The notes below the pieces were generated by a model. The model saw only the letters and a program-made list of their open reading frames with translations. It had not been told where the DNA came from and did not search any database. From Deltaproteobacteria bacterium (GTDB lineage Bacteria; UBA10199; JADFYH01), in NCBI GenBank assembly GCA_015233135.1, contig JADFYH010000008.1, positions 1 to 64,000 on the forward strand: 64,000 nucleotides of DNA. Direction: 5' to 3'. This document shows positions 40,765 through 49,970 of this stretch, piece by piece (within the stretch, counting starts at the first letter, position 1; every line of letters starts with the position of its first letter). The translations under genes were made by a program, and so were the position numbers.

Positions 40765-41988
40765 ATGAAAAAAGGCGAACTCATCGTCGGTCTGGATATT
40801 GGAACCACCAAGGTTGCCGCCATTGTGGGAGAAGTGACAGATGATGGAATAGATATCATAGGGATTGGGTCTCATCCCTCTCGAGGCCTGCGTAAAGGCG
40901 TCGTCATCAATATCGAATCTACCGTAGAATCGATCAAAAAGGCTATTTCCGAAGCAGAACTCATGGCGGGCTGTGATATTACTTCGGTGTATGCCGGTAT
41001 TGCCGGCGGGCATATCAAGGGCTTCAATTCTCACGGCATTGTGGCCATCAAAGACAAAGAAGTGCGCACCACCGATGTCGATCGTGTGATAGATGCGGCA
41101 CAGGCCGTGGCAATTCCCTTAGACCGTGAAGTCATCCATGTGATCCCCCAGGAATATGTGGTGGATGGACAAGATGGCATTAAAGAACCCATTGGGATGT
41201 CGGGTGTTCGTTTAGAATCCAAGGTCCACATCGTGACCGCGGCGGTCACGAGTGCGCAAAACATAGTCAAATGTGCGAATCGCTGCGGTCTCAACGTCAA
41301 CGATATTATCTTACAACCCCTGGCCTCGGGGGAATCCATTCTGACCCAGGAAGAAAAAGAACTGGGGGTTGCCTTGGTGGATGTGGGCGGTGGCACCAGC
41401 GACCTGGTGATTTATGTGGGCGGTGCAGTGGTGCATACTTCGGTGATTACGCTGGGGGGAAATCATGTAACGAACGATGTGGCAGTGGGCCTGAGAACGC
41501 CAGCCGCCGAGGCAGAGCGCATCAAACAAAAATATGGTTGTTCTCTGGCCTCGATGGTTCAAAAAGAGGAGACCATTGAGGTGCCTAGCGTGGGGGGAAG
41601 AAAACCTCGTATTTTGTCCCGACAGATTTTAGCTGAAATTATCGAACCTCGGGTGGAAGAAATATTCAGTCTCGTTCAACAGGAAATTATCAAGTCGGGA
41701 TTTGAAGACCGGATTGCCTCGGGCATCGTCCTTACAGGAGGCAGTGTTATCCTCGAAGGAATGCCAGAACTTGCAGAGCAGGTGTTTAATCTGCCTGTCC
41801 GTCGCGGTTCTCCTCGTGGCATCGGTGGTTTGGTGGACGTGGTGAAGAGTCCCATGTATGCGACGGGAGTAGGTTTGGTGATTTGGGGTTCCAAGTGCCA
41901 GGCCTCCAGTCGTTTTAAAGTTCGTGAAACGAATATCTATACGAAAGTGAAAGATAGAATGAAAGAGTGGTTTGGGGAAATATTTTAG
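40765..41988 (+). CDS. ftsA: cell division protein FtsA
   Basis: 407 residues from ATG 40765, preceded by GGAG; an in-frame TTG at 40702 would add a Lys-rich leader. Actin fold: ELIVGLDIGTTKVAAIVGEV, VDVGGGTSDLVIYVGG, IVLTGGSVILEGM. C-terminal amphipathic helix DRMKEWFGEIF tethers FtsZ to the membrane. Confidence 0.92.
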   Translation: MKKGELIVGLDIGTTKVAAIVGEVTDDGIDIIGIGSHPSRGLRKGVVINIESTVESIKKAISEAELMAGCDITSVYAGIAGGHIKGFNSHGIVAIKDKEVRTTDVDRVIDAAQAVAIPLDREVIHVIPQEYVVDGQDGIKEPIGMSGVRLESKVHIVTAAVTSAQNIVKCANRCGLNVNDIILQPLASGESILTQEEKELGVALVDVGGGTSDLVIYVGGAVVHTSVITLGGNHVTNDVAVGLRTPAAEAERIKQKYGCSLASMVQKEETIEVPSVGGRKPRILSRQILAEIIEPRVEEIFSLVQQEIIKSGFEDRIASGIVLTGGSVILEGMPELAEQVFNLPVRRGSPRGIGGLVDVVKSPMYATGVGLVIWGSKCQASSRFKVRETNIYTKVKDRMKEWFGEIF

Positions 41989-41995
41989 TAATGTT

Positions 41996-42092
41996 CCTCC
42001 CCTTAAGCTAAGGGGAGGTTAGGAGGGGTTATGCGCAATTGGATGTAATTTGCCATAACGCCCCCTGACCCCCTCTTAGCTTAAGAGGGGGA
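41996..42092. repeat. family B repeat, copy 2
   Basis: Same element as 15773 but inverted; it fills the gap between ftsA and ftsZ. Confidence 0.8.
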
Positions 42093-42114
42093 GATTTGGT
42101 TTGGAGCAATACTC

Positions 42115-43530
42115 ATGTTTGAATTCGAAGAAGATCTCTCTCAAAATGCAAAAATTAAAGTGGTGGGTGTAGGGGGCGGCGGAACCAATGCAGTCAACAC
42201 CATGATCCGTTCCAAATTGGATGGGGTGGAATTCATTGCGGCCAACACCGATATCCAGGCCTTGCGCTCGAATGCAGCGCCGATCAAGGTGCAAATTGGC
42301 CGGGAACGCACCAAAGGTTTGGGGGCAGGAGCCAATCCCGAGGCGGGTCGAGACGCAGCCTTGGAAGACGAACGTTCGCTAGCTGAGGTGTTGAGCGGCT
42401 CCGACATGGTCTTCATTACCGCAGGGATGGGAGGAGGGACGGGGACTGGCGCGGCGCCTGTGATCGCAAAAATTGCAAAAGAAATGGGAGCTCTTACCGT
42501 CGGCGTAGTGACAAAGCCTTTTGCCTTCGAGGGGAAAAAACGATCCCGACAGGCCGAGGTGGGTATTGAGCAACTCAAAGAAAATGTCGACACCCTCATT
42601 GTAATTCCCAACGAAAAATTATTGCATGTGGCCGGCAAAGAAACCGCCATGGTCGATACCTTTAAAATGGCCGATGAAGTTTTGCTCCAAGCCGTAAAAG
42701 GAATTTCGGATTTGATTACGATTCCGGGTCTCATCAATCTAGATTTTGCCGACGTAAAAACGATTATGGGTGAAATGGGGATGGCGCTGATGGGCGCAGG
42801 CTCGGGCTCGGGTGAAAATCGCGCCATCGAAGCCGCACAAAAAGCCATTTCCTCTCCTCTACTTGAAAATGTGTCTATTAATGGGGCGACGGGAATTATC
42901 ATCAACATCACGGGTCCTTCCAGCATGACCTTGTTTGAAGTGAATGAGGCCTCCAAGCTCATTCAACAAGAAGCCCATGAAGATGCGAACATTATTTTTG
43001 GTGCAGTGATAGATGAAAAAATGAAGGAAGATATCCGTGTGACGGTTATTGCGACCGGTTTTTCCAAGGGGGTGAAAAAGGCGAGTGTTGCTCCCACCAC
43101 TTCCTTGCCTCGCTTCAAAACCCAGCAAACGCCCAGCTACTCGATGCCTGCTGCTCCTGCGCCTGTGGCTGCCAGTTCCAGGGGGGCGACACACAATGCC
43201 TCTTACTCTTCCTCTTCTTCCAGTGCAGGGCATTCCGGCAACTTTACAGATCAATCGGTGGAGCCTAGCAGAAATTCATTTAGCTCCTCCGGAGAAATGG
43301 AAATGGAATTTTCAAGTTCCAATTATCGTCCCAGTGGTAATGCGGCAAAGTTTATTCCTCCCCTTCCCAAAGAAGAAGAACCTCACCCTCATTCTATGCA
43401 ACAACAAAACATGAAGCGAGCGACGGTTGAAATGGATGACATCAAAAAACTGGTCGCCGAAATTGGCATGGTGGAATCGGACCAGGATGAATACGACATT
43501 CCTACTTTTTTGAGAAAGCATGCGGATTAG
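42115..43530 (+). CDS. ftsZ: cell division GTPase FtsZ
   Basis: 471 residues. GTP-binding [33 protein letters not shown], and the T7 region. Globular domain to about 320, then an unusually long Ser/Pro/Gln-rich linker of about 140 residues and the conserved C-terminal peptide [11 protein letters not shown], which binds FtsA and other partners. Polymerises into the Z ring. Confidence 0.95.
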   Translation: MFEFEEDLSQNAKIKVVGVGGGGTNAVNTMIRSKLDGVEFIAANTDIQALRSNAAPIKVQIGRERTKGLGAGANPEAGRDAALEDERSLAEVLSGSDMVFITAGMGGGTGTGAAPVIAKIAKEMGALTVGVVTKPFAFEGKKRSRQAEVGIEQLKENVDTLIVIPNEKLLHVAGKETAMVDTFKMADEVLLQAVKGISDLITIPGLINLDFADVKTIMGEMGMALMGAGSGSGENRAIEAAQKAISSPLLENVSINGATGIIINITGPSSMTLFEVNEASKLIQQEAHEDANIIFGAVIDEKMKEDIRVTVIATGFSKGVKKASVAPTTSLPRFKTQQTPSYSMPAAPAPVAASSRGATHNASYSSSSSSAGHSGNFTDQSVEPSRNSFSSSGEMEMEFSSSNYRPSGNAAKFIPPLPKEEEPHPHSMQQQNMKRATVEMDDIKKLVAEIGMVESDQDEYDIPTFLRKHAD

Positions 43531-43545
43531 TCAAAGGGGTTTGAT

Positions 43546-44103
43546 ATGGGCTATGCTCAGAAAAAGAAAGTCCGATTAAATTATCAAGATTATATTCAAT
43601 TGCCCGAAGACAAGCGCTATGAACTGATTGACGGAGATTTGTATATGGTGCCTGCTCCCATTCCGTTTCATCAAAAAGTTATTATGTATCTTGCTTTTGA
43701 GCTACAGCGCTTTGTAGAAAAACAAAAAATAGGGGAGATTTTTTTTGCCCCAGTGGATGTATATCTTTCAGACGAAGATGTAGTTCAACCCGATTTGCTT
43801 TTCATTTCAAAAAATCGATCAGGAATTATCGAAGAAAAATATATCTGTGGTGCCCCCGATTTGGTGGTGGAGGTATTGTCACCCGCGAGCAAAGCACGCG
43901 ATAAGGGTATTAAAAAACATCTCTACGATAAGTTTGGAGTGCAGGAATATTGGCTGGTCGACCCCGAGGCAAAATCCATCGAAGTATTACAAATGAAAGA
44001 AGCAGGCCTGAAAACCTTCAAGGTCTTTGCGGCAAACAGTAGCTTAAAATCTCCCCTCCTTAAGAAATTAAATCTGTCGCTTAAAAAAATTTTTAGAAGC
44101 TAA
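43546..44103 (+). CDS. Uma2-family (DUF820) putative endonuclease
   Basis: 185 residues. PD-(D/E)XK-like pattern: YELIDGDLYMVPAPIPFHQK, VQPDLLFIS, PDLVVEVLSPASKARDKGIK, YWLVDPEAKSI. These genes are often multi-copy and of unknown role. 15 bases after ftsZ. Confidence 0.8.
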   Translation: MGYAQKKKVRLNYQDYIQLPEDKRYELIDGDLYMVPAPIPFHQKVIMYLAFELQRFVEKQKIGEIFFAPVDVYLSDEDVVQPDLLFISKNRSGIIEEKYICGAPDLVVEVLSPASKARDKGIKKHLYDKFGVQEYWLVDPEAKSIEVLQMKEAGLKTFKVFAANSSLKSPLLKKLNLSLKKIFRS

Positions 44104-44111
44104 GCTTCAGT

Positions 44112-44759
44112 ATGAATGACACAAAATATAAAAGCATTCTCAAAATATGTTGTCTGGTGTTGATTTTATGCTTCTTTCTGCCTTTTACAAAAGGTTGTGA
44201 TCGGACAGAATATCCCCTGGATCACGTCAAGGTTTCACTTTCAAACTTGTTTCTATTCCAAGCAAATACCGAAGGCTATAATGCCATAATGATCGCCTAT
44301 TTTTTTGCTGTCTTGTTATTTTTATGTCAATATTCCGAACAAATTTTCTTATTTAAATTCATTCCCTATCTTGCGATTTATCTTTTTTTTATGACTGCGA
44401 TTGTATCGTTGCGCCAGATAGGTTTTTCCTTTCAACTTAGGGATAGTTGGCCCGCACTACTTATTCTCTTATCTGTCTTGTATGGTGTAACTTTGTTCTT
44501 TTTACGAAAAAGTATTAAAGCCCTCTTTGTGTATTGCGTGCTTGCTCAGCTATTTATGTCTGCCCTTATCCACGGTCTTTTCGCAGTGGATTCAATAGGC
44601 GAGATGAAAAGGGACAGGATGATTTATAGTCCCCCATTTTCTTTTCTTGCCTTAGTCGTTTTACTCTATTGTTTCTATCGGGTGGAAATTTCTTCTTATC
44701 CCAAAGGGTATTTTTTCATTTGGAAAAAGAATGAAGAATTCGAAAAAAATGAGAGCTGA
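44112..44759 (+). CDS. integral membrane protein, unknown
   Basis: 215 residues with about six hydrophobic helices and short loops; PFTKGCDRTEYPLDHV forms the only sizeable polar loop near the start. No family recognised. 8 bases after the Uma2 gene. Confidence 0.6.
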   Translation: MNDTKYKSILKICCLVLILCFFLPFTKGCDRTEYPLDHVKVSLSNLFLFQANTEGYNAIMIAYFFAVLLFLCQYSEQIFLFKFIPYLAIYLFFMTAIVSLRQIGFSFQLRDSWPALLILLSVLYGVTLFFLRKSIKALFVYCVLAQLFMSALIHGLFAVDSIGEMKRDRMIYSPPFSFLALVVLLYCFYRVEISSYPKGYFFIWKKNEEFEKNES

Positions 44760-44779
44760 TTCAGTCTCAATCTTGACCC

Positions 44780-44797
44780 AGCACGTGATTGCGTGCT
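44780..44797. promoter_or_regulatory. possible operator for the RHH/PIN pair
   Basis: AGCACG..CGTGCT inverted repeat with a 6-base spacer, 13 bases before the antitoxin start. Confidence 0.35.
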
Positions 44798-44809
44798 AGT
44801 CTACTTTTT

Positions 44810-45055
44810 ATGAATACCCAAAATATTACCCTAAAATTAGAGAAAGATTTGCTTTTAAAGGTTAAACAGAAGGCCGCAGCTCTGAATACCTCTATGAGTC
44901 AACTCATGCGCGATTCACTCAAGAAGTTTCTTTTGGAGGAAAGTGATTATGAGAAGAGTAAGAAAAGGGCAATAGAACTCATGAGAAAAGCACTTCCTTT
45001 AGGGGGAGGCAGGCCTTATAAAAACCGCTCTGAATTATATGATAGAAACAAATGA
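44810..45055 (+). CDS. ribbon-helix-helix type antitoxin
   Basis: 81 residues from ATG 44810 (MNTQNITLKLEKDLLLKVKQ). The strand ITLKLEKDLL, helix KAAALNTSMSQLMRDSLKK match a DNA-binding RHH fold; the C-terminus is a toxin-binding tail. Overlaps the PIN gene by 4 bases. Confidence 0.75.
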   Translation: MNTQNITLKLEKDLLLKVKQKAAALNTSMSQLMRDSLKKFLLEESDYEKSKKRAIELMRKALPLGGGRPYKNRSELYDRNK

Positions 45056-45474
45056 CTGAGAAAATATTTATTGATACGAATGTCTTGTTTTATGCTTACG
45101 ATGAAAATGGTTCTGAAAAGCATCTCCTGGCTAAAAATAAGTTGGAAGAAATTTGGCAAAATTCATCGGGTGTGATCAGTTTGCAGGTTCTTCAGGAGTT
45201 TTATAACAGTGCTTCCAAAAAACTGATTAATAAACTTCAACACCATAAACTGAAGGAAATTATAGGCCTTTATAAAGCTTGGGAGTTAGTAAAGCTGGAT
45301 ATCTCCGGTTTGTTGCAAGCAATCGATCTCCAACAAGATTACAAAATTTCATTTTGGGACAGTCTCATTGTCCAAGCTGCTCTTTCTGCTCATTGTGTTA
45401 TTTTGCTCACCGAAGATTTAAATCATGGTCAAAAAATAAAAGGCATGAAAATTGTCAATCCGTTTAAATCGTGA
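45052..45474 (+). CDS. PIN-domain toxin (VapC-like)
   Basis: 140 residues. Acidic PIN residues in KIFIDTNVLFYA, LQVLQEFYN, FWDSLIVQAA and LLTEDLNHG. A metal-dependent RNase neutralised by the upstream RHH protein. Confidence 0.82.
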   Translation: MTEKIFIDTNVLFYAYDENGSEKHLLAKNKLEEIWQNSSGVISLQVLQEFYNSASKKLINKLQHHKLKEIIGLYKAWELVKLDISGLLQAIDLQQDYKISFWDSLIVQAALSAHCVILLTEDLNHGQKIKGMKIVNPFKS

Positions 45475-45539
45475 AATAGGGCAAAAATTGCATTCGCTAC
45501 TTGCCGTCCAAACCCCATCTGCATTAATGTCATGCATAC

Positions 45540-47960
45540 ATGGCTTCAAAATCCCGATCCAAAAAAAATAATAATACGCTTAGAACTTCCTTTTTTTCCA
45601 GCACGCATCTGGGAGAAGTGTTGGGAATTTTTTTTCTTACCCTCACCGCTTTTCTAAGTCTCGCGCTCTTTTCCTATTCTCCCTTGGATCCTTCCCTCGA
45701 TTCTTCCAGTCACACCGCGCTGGTGAATAATCTGGGTGGAATCATTGGGGCTTATAGCGCGGATGGCCTGTTCCATCTCTTAGGTGGAGCCGCTTATCTG
45801 TTGCTCATTATTTTTCTCATCATGGGGATTTCTTCTTTTCTTAAAAACAGGCCCCCCCTCCGTTTTTTTCATTTCTGCCTCCTGCTCTTTTTTAGCTGGA
45901 TGGCCTCCATCCTTTTTCAGCTGCGCTCTCAAACTTTTATCATTGCCTCCAAAGAATTTCAGGCGGGCGGTTTTTTGGGGGCCTTGATTGCCGAACCTCT
46001 CAGACATTATCTCAATTTGGTGGGCGCTTATCTGATGGTGGTGTCGCTGGGTTTGCTCACTTTTGTTTGGGGCACCGGAGTTTCCCTGGCCCGTGTGGGA
46101 GGCTTCCTGCAGCGTTTTTTTGTGGCGTTTTATTATAAGACCAAATCTCTGAGCGTGGTTTATTATTCTCGTTTGAAGATTAATCTGGAAGAATACAAAC
46201 AAAAGCGGGCTGCTCGCTTAAGGCTGAAAGAAGAACTCAAAAAACAAAAAGAAAAAATGCCGCCCGCTCCTGTGCCCGTCAAGATTAACATTCCAAAAGC
46301 TGTGCCTTCGGAAGAAAATAGAATAGAGAAGATTTTAAAACCCCTGGCCCCCGAAAAAATTCAAGCTCCTGTTTCCGAAAAGATACTGATGGAAGACAAA
46401 GGAGATGGCGAACCAAAAGTTTTTCAACGACAAGATGTGGGGCGCGAGAAGAAACTGGAAGAGCAAATGTCTTTTACCGAAATGATGAAGGGCTTCATTC
46501 TTCCCCCTTTAAGTTTGCTGGATACCCCCGAAAAGCAGCAAGTGACCATCGATGAAGAGTCACTCAAGATGAATTCCAAAATCCTGGAGAAAAAGCTTTT
46601 GGATTATGGTGTCGAAGGCCGCGTGACAGAAATTCATCCGGGGCCCGTAGTCACCATGTATGAATTTGAACCTGCTGCCGGCGTGAAAGTATCACGTATT
46701 GTGGGTCTTCAAGATGATCTTTCGATGTCGATGGGAGGGCGATCGGTGCGCGTCGTTTCTCATCTTCAGGGGAAAGCAGCCGTGGGGATTGAAATTCCCA
46801 ATCACGATAGAGAAATTGTTTATTTTAAAGATTTGCTAGTCGATGCCAAGTTTCAAAAATCAGAATCGAAACTCAATCTGGCCTTGGGAAAAGATATTGA
46901 GGGATTGCCTTCTTTTTCAGACCTTCAAAAAATGCCGCACCTTCTGGTTGCCGGTGCCACCGGAACGGGTAAATCCGTGGGTTTGAACGCGATGATTCTC
47001 TCCATGCTCTTTCGCGCGACACCGGAAGAGGTCCGTTTTATTTTTGTCGATCCCAAAATGCTGGAGCTTTCCATCTATCAAGGCATACCGCATCTTTTAT
47101 TGCCCGTGGTGACCGATAACAAAAAAGCGGCGGTGTCTCTGCGTTGGGCAGTGGCCGAGATGGAACGGCGCTACAAATTGCTCTCGCATGCCCAGGTGAG
47201 AAATATCGCCAGCTACAACAAGAAAATTAGCAGAGGGGAACTGGATCTGCAGGAAGTCATTGAAGCGCCTATTCATGCCGACGCCCAAGCCCTCAAGCAT
47301 GGTGAGAAACTTCCTTTCATTGTCATCATTATTGACGAATTGGCCGATCTCATGTTGGTCGCCGGTCGCGAGGTGGAAGAATACATCACCCGTCTTGCCC
47401 AGATGGCGCGCGCCGCGGGAATCCATCTGATTCTGGCCACTCAACGCCCTTCGGTGGATGTCATCACCGGTGTCATCAAGGCCAACTTTCCTGCCCGTAT
47501 TTCTTTTAAGGTTTCCTCCGCCCATGACTCCAGAACCATCATCGATACGCGCGGTTCCGAATCTCTTTTAGGGATGGGGGACATGCTCTTCCTTCCACCC
47601 GGAGTTGCCAAACTGATGCGCCTGCACGGCGCTTATGTGTCCGATGCCGAAGTAATGCGGGTGGTAGAGCACCTCAAAAAACAAGGTCAGCCGATTTATG
47701 ATGAAAGTATCTTGAATTTTAACGATACCAAAGAGGAAGATGTTTTTGAAGAAGACATGGATGATGAACTGTATGATCAAGCAGTTTCAGTGGTTACAGA
47801 AACCCGCCAGGCCTCAATTTCTATGGTTCAGCGACGCCTACGAATTGGTTATAATCGTGCCGCACGAATGATTGATCGGATGGAGGCGGAAGGCGTAGTA
47901 AGTGCGCCTAATGGTTCAAAAGGACGAGAGGTATTGGCAAGGAGTATGGCGGATACATAA
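45540..47960 (+). CDS. ftsK: DNA translocase FtsK
   Basis: 806 residues. Four membrane helices in the first 190, a charged Pro/Lys linker, then the RecA-like motor: VAGATGTGKSVGLNAMI, FIFVDPKMLEL, IVIIIDELADLM, HLILATQRPSVDVITG, ARISFKVSSAHDSRTI. The C-terminal gamma winged helix (ASISMVQRRLRIGYNRAARM) reads KOPS sites. It pumps chromosomal DNA at the septum and activates dimer resolution. Confidence 0.95.
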   Translation: MASKSRSKKNNNTLRTSFFSSTHLGEVLGIFFLTLTAFLSLALFSYSPLDPSLDSSSHTALVNNLGGIIGAYSADGLFHLLGGAAYLLLIIFLIMGISSFLKNRPPLRFFHFCLLLFFSWMASILFQLRSQTFIIASKEFQAGGFLGALIAEPLRHYLNLVGAYLMVVSLGLLTFVWGTGVSLARVGGFLQRFFVAFYYKTKSLSVVYYSRLKINLEEYKQKRAARLRLKEELKKQKEKMPPAPVPVKINIPKAVPSEENRIEKILKPLAPEKIQAPVSEKILMEDKGDGEPKVFQRQDVGREKKLEEQMSFTEMMKGFILPPLSLLDTPEKQQVTIDEESLKMNSKILEKKLLDYGVEGRVTEIHPGPVVTMYEFEPAAGVKVSRIVGLQDDLSMSMGGRSVRVVSHLQGKAAVGIEIPNHDREIVYFKDLLVDAKFQKSESKLNLALGKDIEGLPSFSDLQKMPHLLVAGATGTGKSVGLNAMILSMLFRATPEEVRFIFVDPKMLELSIYQGIPHLLLPVVTDNKKAAVSLRWAVAEMERRYKLLSHAQVRNIASYNKKISRGELDLQEVIEAPIHADAQALKHGEKLPFIVIIIDELADLMLVAGREVEEYITRLAQMARAAGIHLILATQRPSVDVITGVIKANFPARISFKVSSAHDSRTIIDTRGSESLLGMGDMLFLPPGVAKLMRLHGAYVSDAEVMRVVEHLKKQGQPIYDESILNFNDTKEEDVFEEDMDDELYDQAVSVVTETRQASISMVQRRLRIGYNRAARMIDRMEAEGVVSAPNGSKGREVLARSMADT

Positions 47961-47984
47961 GGATGCCGAAGATTTGTTTCTATA

Positions 47985-48014
47985 TTGACGCGGGCCCTTT
48001 TTTTAACTTAGTTT
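47985..48014 (+). promoter_or_regulatory. possible promoter of the Phd/VapC pair
   Basis: TTGACG at 47985-47990 and TAGTTT at 48009-48014, 18 bases apart. Weak -10. Confidence 0.3.
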
Positions 48015-48020
48015 AATTTT

Positions 48021-48260
48021 ATGACTAAACTCAATATACACGAAGCAAAAACTCATCTTTCCAAATATTTACCTCTGATACAAAGAGGAGAGACTATTCT
48101 GCTTTGCAAGAATGGCGTTCCCATTGCCCAGATTACCCCATTGCCCAAGAAGAAGCGTTCTATAGAAAAACTTTTTGGAATCGCTAAAGATAAGGTGATT
48201 GATATGAGTCATTTTGACGATCCCCTTACAGAGAAAGATCTTCCTGGAATGGGTTTATGA
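48021..48260 (+). CDS. Phd/YefM-family antitoxin
   Basis: 79 residues. MTKLNIHEAKTHLSKYLPLI, GETILLCKNGVPIAQITP: the DNA-binding Phd fold; the C-terminal helix would cover the toxin. ATGA overlap with the PIN toxin. Confidence 0.85.
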   Translation: MTKLNIHEAKTHLSKYLPLIQRGETILLCKNGVPIAQITPLPKKKRSIEKLFGIAKDKVIDMSHFDDPLTEKDLPGMGL

Positions 48261-48643
48261 AGTTACTTTTGGATACTTCTGTATTGCTTTGGATAATTTT
48301 TGAAGAAAGGAAAAAGCTTTCTGCAAAGGCTCTTGAAGCCTTGAATGCGTCCGAAGAAGTTCTCTTGAGCGTGGTTTCTATTTGGGAAATAAGTATTAAA
48401 TATTCTATTGGAAAATTGAAACTCAAAGAAAACCCTAAAAAATGGATTCCTTCTTTAATTCCTCAATTGGGTTTTCAAATTCTTCCTGTTCTTGAAACTC
48501 ATGCTTTGACTATTCTGGATCTTCCCCTTCACCACAGAGATCCCTTTGATCGTCTTTTAATTGCTCAATCGAAAAGCGAAAATATACCTCTCATTTCTTC
48601 CGATGGGATCTTTAAAGAATATGATGTGGAGTGTGTTTGGTGA
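48257..48643 (+). CDS. vapC: PIN-domain toxin VapC
   Basis: 128 residues. KLLLDTSVLLWIIFEE, SIWEISIKYSIGKL, HHRDPFDRLLIAQS and SSDGIF give the four acidic PIN residues. Probable RNase, partner of the Phd-type antitoxin. Confidence 0.87.
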   Translation: MKLLLDTSVLLWIIFEERKKLSAKALEALNASEEVLLSVVSIWEISIKYSIGKLKLKENPKKWIPSLIPQLGFQILPVLETHALTILDLPLHHRDPFDRLLIAQSKSENIPLISSDGIFKEYDVECVW

Positions 48644-48649
48644 AAAATT

Positions 48650-49327
48650 ATGAGTTATTTCCCCACTAAAAAAATTTGCTTTTTATTTCTTCTGTTTTTT
48701 TTAATTCTGCCTTATGGACTCCGAGCTAGCTCTCTCGAACAAAGCATCCAGCAAATCCAGGCCACCTACGAAAAAGCTACAGATGTTTCCTCAGAATTCA
48801 CCCAAAAAATCCAGGTGCAATCTATAGGTCGAGAAATCGAAAAAGCGGGAAAAACTTTTTTTAAAAAACCTGGAAAGTTTAAAGTTTCCTACGACGGCGA
48901 AGAAGGTCGTGACTATATCAGTAACGGAAAAAAACTTTGGGTCTACGATAAAGGAGACACTCAGGTAAATGTCTATGGTGTCAGTGCCAAGACCATTCCC
49001 GAAGAGGCGCTTTCTTTCTTGGGCGGTTTGGGAAATCTCCGTGCTCAATTTCGTGTGAGTGCCGTCACTCAAGAAGAACAAGCCAGGCTTAACGTGAAAG
49101 ACGATTTGGATTGGCTTTTGCTTATCCCCAAAAATGAACAAAGTAAATTGGATGAATTGATCCTGGGTTTCGATAAAAAATCACATCTGGTGAGTGAAGC
49201 CTTCCTCAAAAACGAATCGGGCAATACCAGCCATTATTTTTTTAAGAATGTAAAAACAAACTCTGGAATTGCTGAAGAAGTGTTTGAGTTTAAGTCGGTG
49301 AAGGGTGTGAAGGAAATCAAGCATTAG
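48650..49327 (+). CDS. lolA: outer-membrane lipoprotein carrier LolA
   Basis: 225 residues. Signal peptide (ICFLFLLFFLILPYGLRA), then TDVSSEFTQKIQVQSIGREI, FFKKPGKFKVSYDG, GKKLWVYDKGDTQVNVY: the LolA half-barrel. It ferries lipoproteins through the periplasm to LolB or its substitute. No lolB-like gene in the window. Confidence 0.85.
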   Translation: MSYFPTKKICFLFLLFFLILPYGLRASSLEQSIQQIQATYEKATDVSSEFTQKIQVQSIGREIEKAGKTFFKKPGKFKVSYDGEEGRDYISNGKKLWVYDKGDTQVNVYGVSAKTIPEEALSFLGGLGNLRAQFRVSAVTQEEQARLNVKDDLDWLLLIPKNEQSKLDELILGFDKKSHLVSEAFLKNESGNTSHYFFKNVKTNSGIAEEVFEFKSVKGVKEIKH

Positions 49328-49352
49328 ATTTTAAAAAAATGAGGGAGAAATT

Positions 49353-49964
49353 GTGAAAAAAATAATGGGAATTCTGCTACTCCTCTTGTCGTTTACAACT
49401 CCTCTAAAGGTGGGTGCCCAGGAATCTGCCAGCCCTTTTGGAATGGCTGTCTTTTATTCGAAACATGTTCGTGTGGAGGTGAAGCTTAATGACAGTGTCA
49501 TTAATAATTTCTCTGCACCTTGCACGATGAATGAATCCAAATTTAATGAGAAAACCCAGAAGCAGGAAGAGATCAATATTGAATTGGAAAATTGCATGAA
49601 CTTGCTTCCCTTTGCCAAGGTGTCCCAACATCTCAAAAAAGGTGAAAATATTCTAGAAGTCCTCATTTCTCCGCTGATGTACAAAGGGAAAAATCTCATT
49701 GAATATTTGAATGACGATCCGAAAGACGAATATTTTGGCAAAAAAACTACGGCTGTTTTGGTTTCGGTGCTGGACATTAATCCAAAAGTTTCTAGCAACC
49801 CCATGCCCTGGACCCAATATCGCAAAAATGCCCAGGGAAAGATGGTCGTCGAGACGGCCATTGATCCCAAAGATTACAAAATTCTCATTTCTTTAGAATG
49901 GTATTGGCAAAAAGAAGGCGATGCTTTGCAGCCCGTCACCTTGACTAAGAAATTCAATTATTAG
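49353..49964 (+). CDS. secreted protein of unknown function
   Basis: 203 residues from GTG 49353 with GGGAG upstream. Signal peptide (MGILLLLLSFTTPLKVGA). The mature part is beta-rich with two cysteines (PCTMNESK, LENCMN) that could pair. No family recognised. 6 bases before lipA. Confidence 0.6.
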   Translation: MKKIMGILLLLLSFTTPLKVGAQESASPFGMAVFYSKHVRVEVKLNDSVINNFSAPCTMNESKFNEKTQKQEEINIELENCMNLLPFAKVSQHLKKGENILEVLISPLMYKGKNLIEYLNDDPKDEYFGKKTTAVLVSVLDINPKVSSNPMPWTQYRKNAQGKMVVETAIDPKDYKILISLEWYWQKEGDALQPVTLTKKFNY

Positions 49965-49970
49965 CTCACT

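Noticed and set aside
42141-42962. 273-residue minus-strand frame opposite ftsZ
   Set aside because: Shadow of a strongly coding gene; composition is Ser/Pro-rich antisense.
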